Source: Stappia albiluteola
GTDB lineage: Bacteria; Pseudomonadota; Alphaproteobacteria; Rhizobiales; Stappiaceae
Length of the DNA stretch: 64,000 nucleotides
NCBI RefSeq assembly: GCF_014050225.1
Contig: NZ_JACFXV010000043.1
Coordinates: 372,001 to 436,000, forward strand
Direction of reading: 5' to 3'
Positions 1 through 8,752 of the stretch are shown here, piece by piece; position 1 is the stretch's first letter, and each line of letters begins with the position of its first letter. The notes under the pieces are model-generated. The model worked only from the letters and a program-made list of their open reading frames with translations. It made no database searches and was not told the origin of the DNA. The position numbers and the translations under genes are program-made.

Positions 1-840
1 GGCGGCGGGTCCGGCCACGAGCCGCTGCATGCCGGCCTGGTGGGGCGCGGCATGCTGGATGCCGCCTGTCCGGGTCAGATCTTCACCTCGCCGACGCCGG
101 ACCAGATGCTGGCGGCGGCCGAAGCCGTCGACACCGGCGCCGGCGTGCTGCTGATCGTGAAGAACTACGAAGGCGACGTCATGAATTTCGACATGGCGTC
201 GGAAATGAGTTCCGGTTCGGTTGCCAGCGTCATCACCAACGACGATGTCGCGGTGGAAGATTCCCTTTACACGACCGGCCGGCGCGGCGTGGCCGGGACG
301 CTCGTGGTGGAGAAGATCGTCGGTGCCGCTGCAGAAGAGGGCGGCGACCTGGCATCCCTGAAGGCGCTTGGAGAGCGGGTGAACGGCGCGACGCGGTCGA
401 TGGGCGTGGCGCTGACGAGCTGCACGGTGCCGGCGGCCGGCAAGCCGATGTTCGAGATCGGTGACGACGAGATGGAAATGGGGGTCGGCATCCACGGCGA
501 ACCGGGGCGGCGCAGGGTGAAGCTGGCGTCGGCCGACAAGATCGCCGAGGAAATGATCGCCGCGATCGTCAATGATTTCGGCGAGCGCCCGAAAGGCGAT
601 GTCCTGTTGTTCGTCAATGGATTCGGCGCCACTCCTGCGATGGAACTTTATCTGATGTACGATTCCGCGGCGCGCGAATTGCAGAAGCACGGCATTCGTA
701 TCGCGCGTTCACTCGTCGGCTCCTACGTGACTTCCCTCGATATGGCGGGCTGCTCGCTGACGGTCACTTTCCTCGATGAGGAAATGCTGCGGCTCTGGGA
801 CGCGCCCGTGCATACGGCGGCCCTTCGCTGGGGATGCTGA
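1..840 (+). CDS. dhaK: Dihydroxyacetone kinase subunit DhaK, 5' end outside window
   Basis: The reading frame is open from base 1, so the gene starts before the window and 279 residues are visible. DhaK binds dihydroxyacetone (or a related short ketose) covalently and presents it for phosphorylation by a DhaL-type domain. The visible start GGGSGHEP is the conserved substrate loop. The hydrated-substrate histidine lies in GIHGEPG near base 510, the known covalent site of the family. The end (LWDAPVHT) matches the usual DhaK C terminus, so it is a K domain alone, with no fused L or ATP domain. No dhaL or dhaM follows; a partner could lie upstream. The next gene encodes a sugar isomerase-like protein, so the substrate may be a tetrose or ketose other than dihydroxyacetone (inference). 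Confidence 0.9.
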   Translation, partial: GGGSGHEPLHAGLVGRGMLDAACPGQIFTSPTPDQMLAAAEAVDTGAGVLLIVKNYEGDVMNFDMASEMSSGSVASVITNDDVAVEDSLYTTGRRGVAGTLVVEKIVGAAAEEGGDLASLKALGERVNGATRSMGVALTSCTVPAAGKPMFEIGDDEMEMGVGIHGEPGRRRVKLASADKIAEEMIAAIVNDFGERPKGDVLLFVNGFGATPAMELYLMYDSAARELQKHGIRIARSLVGSYVTSLDMAGCSLTVTFLDEEMLRLWDAPVHTAALRWGC

Positions 841-942
841 AAAACGCCCGGCCATAGCTTTGCCGGATAAGTTAATTGACGCCGCCTCGGAAGCCTGCCT
901 GTCTTGGTGCAACTGAAGTCGGCTTGCGATCCGGAGAGTGAC

Positions 943-1788
943 GTGGTGACTGGCAATATTGCCGCGGCGGGAAGGTTCTCGCTCAATCATATGTGCGTGC
1001 CGGGATTCGGGTTCCCGGAATTCATGGACCTCGCTGTCCTGCTCGGCGTGGTCGCCGTCGAAATCCGCAACGACCTGGAAGGTGGGGCGCATATCGACGG
1101 CATCCTGCCCGCGACGCTGCGGTCCGCCGCAGCTGTCAGGGGCCTGCGGATCGCCTCGATCAATGCGTTGCAGCGCTTCAATCGATGGGACGCTGTGCGG
1201 GCCGACGAGGCGAAGGCGCTTGCAGGTTACGCCGCCGAATGCGGCGCCGAGGCGCTGGTTCTGGTGCCGACCAATGACGGGACAGGCCTCGGCATGGAAG
1301 AGCGCCGCAAGGCTCTGCGTCTCGCGCTGGAACGGCTCGACCCCATCCTTGAAGATGCCGGCATTATCGGACTGGTGGAGCCGCTCGGCTTTGCAAGCTG
1401 CTCGCTGCGCTCGAAAACCGAAGCGGTGGAGGCAATCCGCGAACTGGGGATGGGTGCGCGTTTCCAGCTCGTGCACGACACGTTTCACCATCATCTGGCG
1501 GGAGAGGCCGCACTCTTTCCGCAGGAAACCGGACTGGTTCATATTTCGGGCGTAGTGGATGGCGGGCTTGCCGTCGACGGCATGCGGGACGAGCACCGGG
1601 TGCTGGTCGATGAGGATGACCGGCTCGACAGTATCGGCCAGATCGGTGCCTTGCTGGCCTCTGGCCTCGATGTCCCGCTGTCTTTCGAACCGTTCGCTCC
1701 GTCCGTGCACGATCTCGCCGATCCGCGCAGGGAGATCTCCCGGTCGATCGCCTTCATCGAGGCGGGCCTAGCGGCGCGGGCGGCCTGA
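943..1788 (+). CDS. TIM-barrel sugar isomerase, IolI (2-keto-myo-inositol isomerase)-like
   Basis: A 281-residue AP-endonuclease-2/xylose-isomerase-like TIM barrel. The chain shows VEIRNDLEG, SINALQRFNRW, LVEPLGF, VHDTFHHH, VHISGV and LSFEPFAPS, in the order expected for IolI/MocC-like isomerases, where Glu, Asp and His side chains hold a divalent metal. The start is the GTG preceded by GGAGAG; TTG at 904 and ATG at 990 are alternatives. It lies 102 bases downstream of dhaK on the same strand, so the two may serve one sugar pathway, isomerising a keto-sugar or keto-inositol. The exact substrate cannot be read from sequence. Confidence 0.75.
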   Translation: MVTGNIAAAGRFSLNHMCVPGFGFPEFMDLAVLLGVVAVEIRNDLEGGAHIDGILPATLRSAAAVRGLRIASINALQRFNRWDAVRADEAKALAGYAAECGAEALVLVPTNDGTGLGMEERRKALRLALERLDPILEDAGIIGLVEPLGFASCSLRSKTEAVEAIRELGMGARFQLVHDTFHHHLAGEAALFPQETGLVHISGVVDGGLAVDGMRDEHRVLVDEDDRLDSIGQIGALLASGLDVPLSFEPFAPSVHDLADPRREISRSIAFIEAGLAARAA

Positions 1789-2029
1789 GGCGAAGCGGCT
1801 CTTGCGGACGGGAGGGTGCGAGGCTATACCCTGCGCGCAACCGGACACGCCCCCGACGACCGGCCCGACGGGTCCACGCAGGGATGTCATCCGGGATCGA
1901 TAGATTCAGGACAGCCGGCTGCCGCGGACGAACGCAATCGCAGCCGGCCTGTCTTTATCGGCCACCCAATCTCAAGGCCTGCGCCGGCTGTCGCCGCGCG
2001 GCCGAGCAGCAGGAAGACGGAACGAAACC

Positions 2030-2452
2030 ATGGCGATTGAACGCACCTTTTCGATGATCAAGCCGGATGCCACCAAGCGCAACCTCACCGGCGCCATCAC
2101 GGCGAAGCTGGAGGCCGCCGGCCTGCGCGTTGTCGCATCCAAGCGCGTGTGGATGTCGCGCCGCGAAGCCGAAGGTTTCTACGCGGTGCACAAGGAACGT
2201 CCCTTCTTCGGCGAGCTGGTCGACTTCATGTCCTCCGGCCCGACGGTCGTACAGGTGCTGGAAGGCGAGAACGCCATCGCCAGGAACCGCGAAGTGATGG
2301 GCGCGACCAATCCGGCCCAGGCCGAGGAAGGCACGATCCGCAAGGAATTCGCCCTGTCCATCGGCGAAAACTCGGTTCATGGCTCCGACGCTGCGGAAAC
2401 CGCCGCTCAGGAAATCGCCTACTGGTTCTCGGAGACCGAGATCGTCGGCTGA
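2030..2452 (+). CDS. ndk: Nucleoside diphosphate kinase
   Basis: A 140-residue enzyme of normal length that moves the terminal phosphate of ATP to other NDPs through a phosphohistidine. It begins [13 protein letters not shown], the family N terminus. The phospho-acceptor His is in the signature NSVHGSD near residue 117. The [15 protein letters not shown] segment precedes it as usual. It is a free-standing cytoplasmic gene with its own 240-base upstream gap and a strong terminator just downstream, so it is probably a single-gene transcript. Confidence 0.97.
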   Translation: MAIERTFSMIKPDATKRNLTGAITAKLEAAGLRVVASKRVWMSRREAEGFYAVHKERPFFGELVDFMSSGPTVVQVLEGENAIARNREVMGATNPAQAEEGTIRKEFALSIGENSVHGSDAAETAAQEIAYWFSETEIVG

Positions 2453-2480
2453 TCTGCGGAATTTCAGAGGCGAGCCTTCC

Positions 2481-2513
2481 GAAAGCCGGCCTTGTGCCGG
2501 CTTTCGTGTTTTC
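2481..2513 (+). terminator. Rho-independent terminator after ndk
   Basis: A perfect 10-bp stem (GAAAGCCGGC paired with GCCGGCTTTC) with a CTTGT loop, followed by GTGTTTT. It starts 28 bases after the ndk stop codon and ends about 65 bases before the next gene. Confidence 0.85.
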
Positions 2514-2577
2514 GGCTACCCTTGACAGCGGCAGGGGCGAGGCCGAGAAACGAGCATCCTCCACTTGCGAGCACGCC

Positions 2578-4659
2578 ATGAACGCACCAGTGATCCGCCA
2601 TTCCGCCTGCCCACACGATTGCCCGTCGACCTGCGCGCTGGACGTGGAGGTGCTGGAGGACGGCCGGATCGGGCGAGTGCGCGGTTCGAGCGACAATCTC
2701 TATACGGCCGGCGTCATCTGCGCGAAGGTCGCCCGCTATGCCGAGCGGCTCTACCATCCCGACCGGGTGCTCCATCCGCTGAAGCGGGTGGGCAGGAAGG
2801 GTGAGGGGCGTTTCGAGCGGGTGTCCTGGGACGAGGCGCTGGATATCGTCGCGAAGAAATTTCTGGAAGCGGAAGAGCGCCACGGCGCCCAGTCGGTCTG
2901 GCCCTATCATTTCGCCGGAACCATGGGGCTGGTGCAGCGCGACTCCCTGCAGCGGTTGCGCCATGCCAAGGGCTATTCGCGCGAATTCGAGACGATCTGC
3001 ACCAACATGGCCTGGACGGGCTTCATCGCCGGCACCGGTCGGCTGGCGGGTCCCGATCCTCGTGAGATTGCGGTTTCCGACCAGGTGGTGATCTGGGGCA
3101 CGAACCCGGTCAACACGCAGGTCAACGTGATGACGCATGCGATCACCGCCCGCAAGACGCGGGGCGCGAAGATCATCGTCGTCGATGTCTATCCGACCGA
3201 CACGCTGAAGCAGGCGGATCTGGGCCTGGTGCTCAAGCCGGGCACCGACGCGGCACTTGCCTGTGCGGTGATGCATGTGCTGTTCCGCGACGGCTATGCC
3301 GACCGGCTCTATCTGGAGAAATACACCGATTGTCCGGGCGAACTGGAAGCGCATGTGGCGACCCGCACGCCGGAATGGGCGGCAGCGATCACCGGCCTGA
3401 CTGTCGAGGAGATCGAGACCTTCGCCCGCATGGTGGGTGAAACGAAGCGCACCTTCTTCCGCCTCGGCTACGGCTTCACCCGCTCGCGCAACGGCACCGT
3501 TTCCATGCATGCGGCCTCCTGCATTGCGGCAGTGACCGGCGCCTGGCAACTGGAAGGCGGCGGCGCGTTCCACAACAATGGCTGGATCTACAAGCTCGAC
3601 AAGTCGATGGTGGAAGGTCACGACCTGCGCGATCCCGCGACCCGCCGTCTCGACCAGTGTCTGATCGGCCGCATCCTGACCGGCGACCGCGAGGCCTTGC
3701 AGGACGGGCCGCCTGTGACGGCCATGCTGATCCAGAACACCAATCCGGTCTCCGTCGCGCCCGAACAGGCGCTGGTGAAGCAGGGTTTCGCGCGCGAAGA
3801 CCTCTTCGTCTGCGTGCACGAGCAGTTCATGACCGAGACGGCGTTGATGGCCGATATCGTGCTGCCGGCAACCCAGTTCCTGGAGCATGACGACATCTAC
3901 AAGGGCGGCGGGCACCAGTATCTGATGTTCGGGCCGAAGCTGACCGAAGCTCCGGGCGAGGCGCGCGAGAACCTCTATGTGCAGAACGAGATCGCCCGGC
4001 GTACCGGCGCGCCGGACCATCCCGGCTTCCACATGACGGCACGCGAGCACATCGACTGGATGCTGCGGAAATCGGGCTATGGCACGCTTGAGGAATTCGA
4101 GCAAAAGCGCTGGCTCGACCTGCAGCCCGAATTCGAGGACGCCCACTATCTCAACGGTTTCGCCTATCCGGACGGCAAATTCCGCTTCAAGCCGGACTGG
4201 GCGCACATCCCGGCCGACAATAACGGCCCGATGGGGCCGTGGGCCGACCTGCCGGCTCTGCCCGACTACTGGCCGGTGATCGAGGAAGCGGACGAGACGC
4301 ATCCCTTCCGGCTGGCGACGTCGCCGGCGCGCTCCTTCCTGAACACGACGTTCAACGAGACGCGCAGTTCACGCAAGAAGGAGGGCAGGCCCGAGGTGAT
4401 GATCTCGCCGAAGGATGCCGCGCGTTTCGGCATCGCCGACGGCGACCTGGTGGTGCTTGGCAACAGGCGCGGCACGGTGACGCTGCATGCCCGCTTCACG
4501 GACGGGTTGAAGCCCGGCGTGGTCATCGCGGAAGGCATCTGGCCGAACGAGGCCTATCCGGACGGCAACGGCATCAACACGCTGACGGGCGCCGAGCCCG
4601 TGGCGCCTTATGGCGGCGCCGCGTTCCACGACACCGCCATCTGGATTCGCAAGGGCTGA
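2578..4659 (+). CDS. Molybdopterin oxidoreductase (DMSO reductase family), soluble
   Basis: A 693-residue molybdopterin-dependent oxidoreductase. A [4Fe-4S] motif lies at the N terminus (CPHDCPSTC, with a fourth Cys in GVICAKV). The large catalytic domain includes LVLKPGTDAALA and IVLPATQFLEHDD. The C-terminal MopB dinucleotide-binding domain contains FLNTTFNE and NRRGTVTLHA. There is no twin-arginine signal or membrane segment, so it should be cytoplasmic. No electron-transfer subunit or maturation chaperone is adjacent, so substrate and redox partner are unknown. The open frame extends upstream into ndk, but the Cys motif and family length support the ATG at 2578. The fusion-like upstream extension is a chance open frame. 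Confidence 0.88.
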   Translation: MNAPVIRHSACPHDCPSTCALDVEVLEDGRIGRVRGSSDNLYTAGVICAKVARYAERLYHPDRVLHPLKRVGRKGEGRFERVSWDEALDIVAKKFLEAEERHGAQSVWPYHFAGTMGLVQRDSLQRLRHAKGYSREFETICTNMAWTGFIAGTGRLAGPDPREIAVSDQVVIWGTNPVNTQVNVMTHAITARKTRGAKIIVVDVYPTDTLKQADLGLVLKPGTDAALACAVMHVLFRDGYADRLYLEKYTDCPGELEAHVATRTPEWAAAITGLTVEEIETFARMVGETKRTFFRLGYGFTRSRNGTVSMHAASCIAAVTGAWQLEGGGAFHNNGWIYKLDKSMVEGHDLRDPATRRLDQCLIGRILTGDREALQDGPPVTAMLIQNTNPVSVAPEQALVKQGFAREDLFVCVHEQFMTETALMADIVLPATQFLEHDDIYKGGGHQYLMFGPKLTEAPGEARENLYVQNEIARRTGAPDHPGFHMTAREHIDWMLRKSGYGTLEEFEQKRWLDLQPEFEDAHYLNGFAYPDGKFRFKPDWAHIPADNNGPMGPWADLPALPDYWPVIEEADETHPFRLATSPARSFLNTTFNETRSSRKKEGRPEVMISPKDAARFGIADGDLVVLGNRRGTVTLHARFTDGLKPGVVIAEGIWPNEAYPDGNGINTLTGAEPVAPYGGAAFHDTAIWIRKG

Positions 4660-4661
4660 AA

Positions 4662-5387
4662 TTATGCCGCTGCGGGCAGGATCGCCTTGTCCTTGAAGAC
4701 GGCCTCCTCGAAGCGGGCGACATAATCGGCAAGCGGCGGAATGGCGTCTGCGAAAGTGCGGAGCGGCGACGTGAAGGCCGGTTGCAGGATGTTGGCGATC
4801 AGCCCGACCAGCGAGGCATCGATTGTCGTCGGCTCGTCACCGAGGAAGAAGGTCTTGTCGTCGAGATAGGCGGCGATGGCCTCGATATCGCGGCGGCCGA
4901 ATTCGTAGATCGCTTCCGGATCGTGCAGGCCGATGCCCTGGGCGGCGAGCTTCTCCACCACCGACCGGCGGATGTCGAGGAACGCCGGTTCGCGCTGCGC
5001 CTCGGGCAGGGCCCCGAGCACGCCGTTGATCATGGTGCCTTCGTTCACCGGATCGACCCAGCGGCTATAGACGACAGTGAAGTAAAGATGTTCCTCGCCC
5101 ATGCGGCGGAAGGCTTCCGCTACCGCGTATTCATGCGCGTTGAGGTGGCGGTCGGCGTCGAGACCGTGATGACGTTCCAGATGCGCCTGGATCAGGCTGC
5201 TGTCGGGAATGACAAGGTCGCCGTCGCGCAGCACCGGTACCTTTCCGCGCGGCGTCAGCGACAGATCGACTATGTATTCCGAGGCATAGGGCTTGCCGGT
5301 CATGGCCAGCAGGGCTTCCGCCTTGTAGGAGAAGGAGCTCAGGTTGCGCGTACCCGGGATGGTGGGGAAGGCGATCAGGGTCAGCAT
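4662..5387 (-). CDS. Glutathione S-transferase family protein
   Basis: A 241-residue cytosolic GST-like protein. The N-terminal thioredoxin-like domain shows SFSYKAEALLAMTG, the cis-proline motif RGKVPVL, and the glutathione-binding pair DSSLIQAHLE. An all-helical domain ending FFLGDEPTTIDASLVG follows, the usual N-capping/hydrophobic staple segment. The ATG at 5387 is preceded by GGAG; a longer frame upstream lacks this support. It converges with the molybdoenzyme gene and is divergent from a YafY/WYL regulator, which suggests it is that regulator's target (inference). The substrate is unknown. Confidence 0.9.
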   Translation of the reverse strand: MLTLIAFPTIPGTRNLSSFSYKAEALLAMTGKPYASEYIVDLSLTPRGKVPVLRDGDLVIPDSSLIQAHLERHHGLDADRHLNAHEYAVAEAFRRMGEEHLYFTVVYSRWVDPVNEGTMINGVLGALPEAQREPAFLDIRRSVVEKLAAQGIGLHDPEAIYEFGRRDIEAIAAYLDDKTFFLGDEPTTIDASLVGLIANILQPAFTSPLRTFADAIPPLADYVARFEEAVFKDKAILPAAA

Positions 5388-5500
5388 CGTCGTATCTCCG
5401 TTTGTCCAGATGAAGCCTTGATACGCCCCGCCTGCTGACAGCATAGTGTCAGCATGATATCGGCCATCAGACAGTTGAGCGCGCAGCGTCAGGAGGGATG
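5388..5500. promoter_or_regulatory. Divergent promoter region between GST and YafY-type genes
   Basis: A 113-base gap holding the start signals of both genes. Ribosome binding sites are visible at both edges (GGAG for the GST gene, AGGAGG at 5491-5496 for the regulator). The sequence GTGTCAGCATGATATC near 5446 is AT-richer and could hold promoter elements, but no clear -35/-10 pair is assigned. Confidence 0.4.
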
Positions 5501-6229
5501 ATGCGGAGAGCAGACAGGCTGTTGCAGATCATCCAGATCCTGCGGCGCGAGCGCGCGCCCGTGAGCGGCGGGGCGATTGCCGGCGAGCTGGAAGTGTCCC
5601 TCCGCACTGTCTATCGCGACATGGTGGCGCTGGAGGCGAGCGGCGTGCCGATACGGGGCGAAGCCGGCGTGGGCTATGTGCTGGAGGCGGGATTCGACCT
5701 GCCGCCGTTGATGTTCAGCACCGACGAGCTGGAAGCGGTGATGCTGGGCCTGCGCATGGTGGAAGGCCGGGGCGACGCCGTCTTGTCGCGCGCGGCACGG
5801 GATACGGTCGCCAAGATCGCTGCCGTGCTGCCGGGTTCGCTGAAGGACGAGTTCATCGAGGTGCCGCTGTTTGCGCCGGTCTACGAGCCGTTTCCGCGCG
5901 AGCATATCGAACTGCCCGAACTGCGCGCCGCTCTGCGAGCGGGGCAGGTGGTGGAGATCACATATCAGGTACCGGGGCGTCCGGCCGAGCGGCGTTCCAT
6001 CTGGCCCTGCGTGCTCGGCTTCTTCCAGCAGTCGCGGGTGCTGGGTGCATGGTGCGAGTTGAGACAGGATTTCCGCAATTTTCGCACCGACCGCATCCTG
6101 GATATGACCGTCACGGAGCGGATGATCCCGAAGCCGCGGCGCCAGCTTTTCGCCGAATGGCGTCGGCATCAACAGGCCGAAATGGAAAGATGCGAGGCGG
6201 AGCAGGCGATCGTGGGCGGTCAGGCCTGA
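5501..6229 (+). CDS. YafY-type transcriptional regulator (HTH_11 + WYL domain)
   Basis: A 242-residue DeoR-like regulator. An N-terminal winged helix (RRADRLLQIIQILRRER, then ELEVSLRTVYRDM as recognition helix) is followed by a C-terminal WYL domain (RRSIWPCVLGFFQQSRVLGA, ending with FRTDRI). WYL domains are ligand-sensing modules. There are two ATGs in tandem; the second is 4 bases from AGGAGG and is preferred over the first, which is only 1 base away. The adjacent divergent GST gene suggests local control. The 3' end overlaps the convergent purN by 10 bases. Confidence 0.88.
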   Translation: MRRADRLLQIIQILRRERAPVSGGAIAGELEVSLRTVYRDMVALEASGVPIRGEAGVGYVLEAGFDLPPLMFSTDELEAVMLGLRMVEGRGDAVLSRAARDTVAKIAAVLPGSLKDEFIEVPLFAPVYEPFPREHIELPELRAALRAGQVVEITYQVPGRPAERRSIWPCVLGFFQQSRVLGAWCELRQDFRNFRTDRILDMTVTERMIPKPRRQLFAEWRRHQQAEMERCEAEQAIVGGQA

Positions 6230-6879
6230 GGAGAAATCAGGGCTTCGGCTGTCGCTTCCGACACCTCGCCGTCGAGAAACACGCGCATGCCATCGACGCG
6301 AACCCTGCCGGAGGCAACGAGGGCGAGCGCCTGCGGATAGATGCGGTGTTCGACGGCGAGCACTCGCGCTGCAAGGGCGGCTTCGTCGTCACCGTCCAGA
6401 ACCGGAATCGCGCCCTGCACGATGATCGGGCCGGCATCCATTTCCGCCCGCACGAAATGGACCGTGGCGCCGTGGATGCGGCAGCCTTCCGCGAGGGCGC
6501 GAGCGTGGGTGTCGAGGCCCTTGAAGGAGGGAAGCAGGGCCGGATGGATGTTGATCAGCCGGTCGTTCCAGCGGTTCACGAACCAGGGCGTCAGCAGGCG
6601 CATGAAGCCGGCCAGACAGACAATCTCGATGCCCGCCTCCCGCAGTCTGGCGTCGAGTTCTTCCTCGAAGACCTGCCGTGAGCCCTTGCCCTTGTGATCG
6701 ACGACGGCGGTCGGCACACCGGCTTGCGCGGCACGTTTAAGGCCGCCGGCATCGGGGCGATTGGAAACGACAAGCGCGATTTCCGCCGGGTAGTCCGGCC
6801 TGGCGGCGGCCTCCAGCAGGCTCGCCATGTTGCTGCCACGGCCGGAAATGAGCACCGCGACGCGGCTGCGCTGGCCCAT
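6220..6879 (-). CDS. purN: Phosphoribosylglycinamide formyltransferase
   Basis: A 219-residue enzyme that transfers the formyl group of 10-formyl-THF to GAR in de novo purine synthesis. It has the phosphate-binding loop ISGRGSNM near the N terminus and the catalytic Asn-His pair in INIHPALLPSFKGL. The catalytic Asp is in EMDAGPII. Four bases separate it from purM upstream, so the two form a purMN operon, catalysing neighbouring parts of the same pathway. Confidence 0.97.
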   Translation of the reverse strand: MGQRSRVAVLISGRGSNMASLLEAAARPDYPAEIALVVSNRPDAGGLKRAAQAGVPTAVVDHKGKGSRQVFEEELDARLREAGIEIVCLAGFMRLLTPWFVNRWNDRLINIHPALLPSFKGLDTHARALAEGCRIHGATVHFVRAEMDAGPIIVQGAIPVLDGDDEAALAARVLAVEHRIYPQALALVASGRVRVDGMRVFLDGEVSEATAEALISPQA

Positions 6880-6883
6880 TGCT

Positions 6884-7960
6884 TCAGATCTCCAGCGCGC
6901 CGTCGAAGACTACCGTTGCGCCGGTGCGTGCCTCGATACGGCCAAGTTCGGCGACGGTCTCGCCTTCCGTCTCAAGCACCGCCCGCACGGCCGACGCTTC
7001 CTCCTCGGCGACCACCATGACCATGCCGATGCCGCAATTGAAGGTGCGCAGCATTTCGGTTTCGGCAACGCCGCCTTCGCGGGCAAGCCAGCGGAAGACG
7101 GGGGGCAGGGAAATCGCACCGAGATCGATGCGTGCCGCCGAGCCTTCGGGAAGCACGCGAGGCAGGTTTTCCGGCAACCCGCCGCCGGTGATATGGGCAA
7201 GCGCCTTGATGCCGCCCGTGGCACGCAGCGCCTTCAGCAGGGGTTTGACATAGATGCGGGTCGGCGTCATCAGCACATCGGCCAGCGCCTGGCCGGAGGC
7301 GAAGGGCGCTTCCGCCTCGAAGGCAACGCTGGAACGCTCGACGATGCGGCGCACCAGCGAATAGCCGTTGGAATGCACGCCCGAGGAGGCAAGGCCGAGG
7401 AGCACGTCGCCCTGCTTCACGTCGCCGCGCGGCAGCAGCCGGTCGCGATTGACGGCGCCGACGGCGAAGCCCGCGAGATCGTAGTCGTCCTTATCGTACA
7501 TGCCTGGCATCTCGGCCGTCTCGCCGCCGATCAGGGCGCAGCCGGCGATGCGGCAGCCTTCCGCGATCCCCTTGACGACGCTCGCCGCCGTTTCGACATC
7601 AAGGGCGCCGCAGGCGTAATAGTCGAGGAAAAACAGGGGTTCGGCGCCTTGAACGATCAGATCGTTGACGCACATGGCGACAAGATCGATGCCGACCGTG
7701 TCGTGTCGGCCCGTGTCGATGGCGACTTTCAGCTTGGTGCCGACACCGTCGTTGGCGGCGACCAGGATCGGATCGTCATAACCGGCCGCCTTGAGGTCGA
7801 AAAGGCCGCCGAAGCCGCCGATCTCGCTGTCGGCTCCCGGACGCGCCGTCGCCTTCACGAATGGCTTGATCCGCCGCACCAGTTCGTTGCCCGCGTCGAT
7901 ATCCACCCCGACCGCAGCGTAGGTGAGGCCGTTTTGCTGGCCAGGGTTACGATCGCTCAT
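6884..7960 (-). CDS. purM: Phosphoribosylformylglycinamidine cyclo-ligase (AIR synthetase)
   Basis: A 358-residue ATP-dependent enzyme closing the imidazole ring (FGAM to AIR). Family motifs: [13 protein letters not shown] near the N terminus, [30 protein letters not shown], and [16 protein letters not shown] 7960 has GGAG 7 bases upstream and gives the usual MSDRN-like start; an ATG 21 bases further up is less likely. It leads the purMN operon and is divergent from the phospholipid synthase gene. Confidence 0.97.
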   Translation of the reverse strand: MSDRNPGQQNGLTYAAVGVDIDAGNELVRRIKPFVKATARPGADSEIGGFGGLFDLKAAGYDDPILVAANDGVGTKLKVAIDTGRHDTVGIDLVAMCVNDLIVQGAEPLFFLDYYACGALDVETAASVVKGIAEGCRIAGCALIGGETAEMPGMYDKDDYDLAGFAVGAVNRDRLLPRGDVKQGDVLLGLASSGVHSNGYSLVRRIVERSSVAFEAEAPFASGQALADVLMTPTRIYVKPLLKALRATGGIKALAHITGGGLPENLPRVLPEGSAARIDLGAISLPPVFRWLAREGGVAETEMLRTFNCGIGMVMVVAEEEASAVRAVLETEGETVAELGRIEARTGATVVFDGALEI

Positions 7961-8158
7961 CGCAAGTCTCCAGTTTTCCATGGCCCGCGTCTACAATAGT
8001 GCGTGCCGCGAGGGCAAGCGGAAGCGTGCGGGAACGTGCCATATATCGTTTGCGACCGGCCGTTATCGGAGCCGCCGGGCAATGCCGACAATTGTATCGC
8101 GCCGCCGTTGCGCTATGACAGGAAACAGCTTCCCGCCGATCCAGCTTCGGGGAAATCC

Positions 8159-8752
8159 GTGACGCTGCCCAATTTCATTACCCTTGCGCGCCTCATCGCC
8201 GTGCCGTTCTTCGTGTGGCTGGTGATCGACGAACGGCCGGCGACAGCCTTCTGGGTGTTCCTGGCAGCCGGACTGTCGGACGCTGCCGACGGCTATATCG
8301 CCCGCCGCTACGATCTCGGCAGCGAGATCGGCGCCTATCTCGACCCGATCGCCGACAAGGCATTGCTGGTCGCGGCCTTCGTCTCGCTCGGCGTCGCGGG
8401 GCTCATTCCGAGCTGGCTGGTGATTGCAGCGGTCGCGCGCGACCTGCTGATCATCGGCGCGGTGGTGTTTTCCTGGATGCTGGATCAGCCGGTGGCGATG
8501 CGCCCCCTCTTTGTCAGCAAGGCCAATACGCTGATGCAGATCACGCTGGTCTGCGTGGTTCTGGGGCAACGCGCCTTCGGTGTCAGCGTGGATATCTTGG
8601 AAGGACTGCTGGTGTGGGCGACAGGTGCCTTGACGCTCGCTTCCGCGGGTGCCTATCTCATAACCTGGCTCAGGCACATGTCCGGCGATCAAACGAACGT
8701 GATCCCCCGGGCGGACGGAAACGCTAAGCGGAGCGGGGGCGAAGAACCGTGA
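8159..8752 (+). CDS. CDP-alcohol phosphatidyltransferase (cardiolipin/PGP synthase-like)
   Basis: A 197-residue integral membrane enzyme exchanging CMP of CDP-diacylglycerol for an alcohol. The family signature is complete: D-x2-D-G-x2-A-R-x8-G-x3-D-x3-D, seen as DAADGYIARR followed by GAYLDPIADK. Several hydrophobic helices follow. The GTG start at 8159 (TLPNFITLARL) fits the family; a longer upstream frame is compositionally unlike a protein. The acceptor alcohol (glycerol-3-phosphate or phosphatidylglycerol) cannot be settled from this. It overlaps the next gene by 4 bases (GTGA). Confidence 0.88.
   Translation: MTLPNFITLARLIAVPFFVWLVIDERPATAFWVFLAAGLSDAADGYIARRYDLGSEIGAYLDPIADKALLVAAFVSLGVAGLIPSWLVIAAVARDLLIIGAVVFSWMLDQPVAMRPLFVSKANTLMQITLVCVVLGQRAFGVSVDILEGLLVWATGALTLASAGAYLITWLRHMSGDQTNVIPRADGNAKRSGGEEP

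Noticed and set aside
1816-2040. 74-codon open frame before ndk
   Set aside because: Pro/Arg-rich random-looking translation without a binding site, running into the ndk start.
2149-2577. Upstream in-frame extension of the molybdoenzyme, overlapping ndk in another frame
   Set aside because: The ndk frame has all its motifs there, and the molybdoenzyme begins normally with its Cys motif just after ATG 2578.
2464-4302. 612-codon antisense open frame under the molybdoenzyme
   Set aside because: The plus strand has the Cys motif and molybdopterin-domain segments; the antisense frame is a GC-rich shadow.
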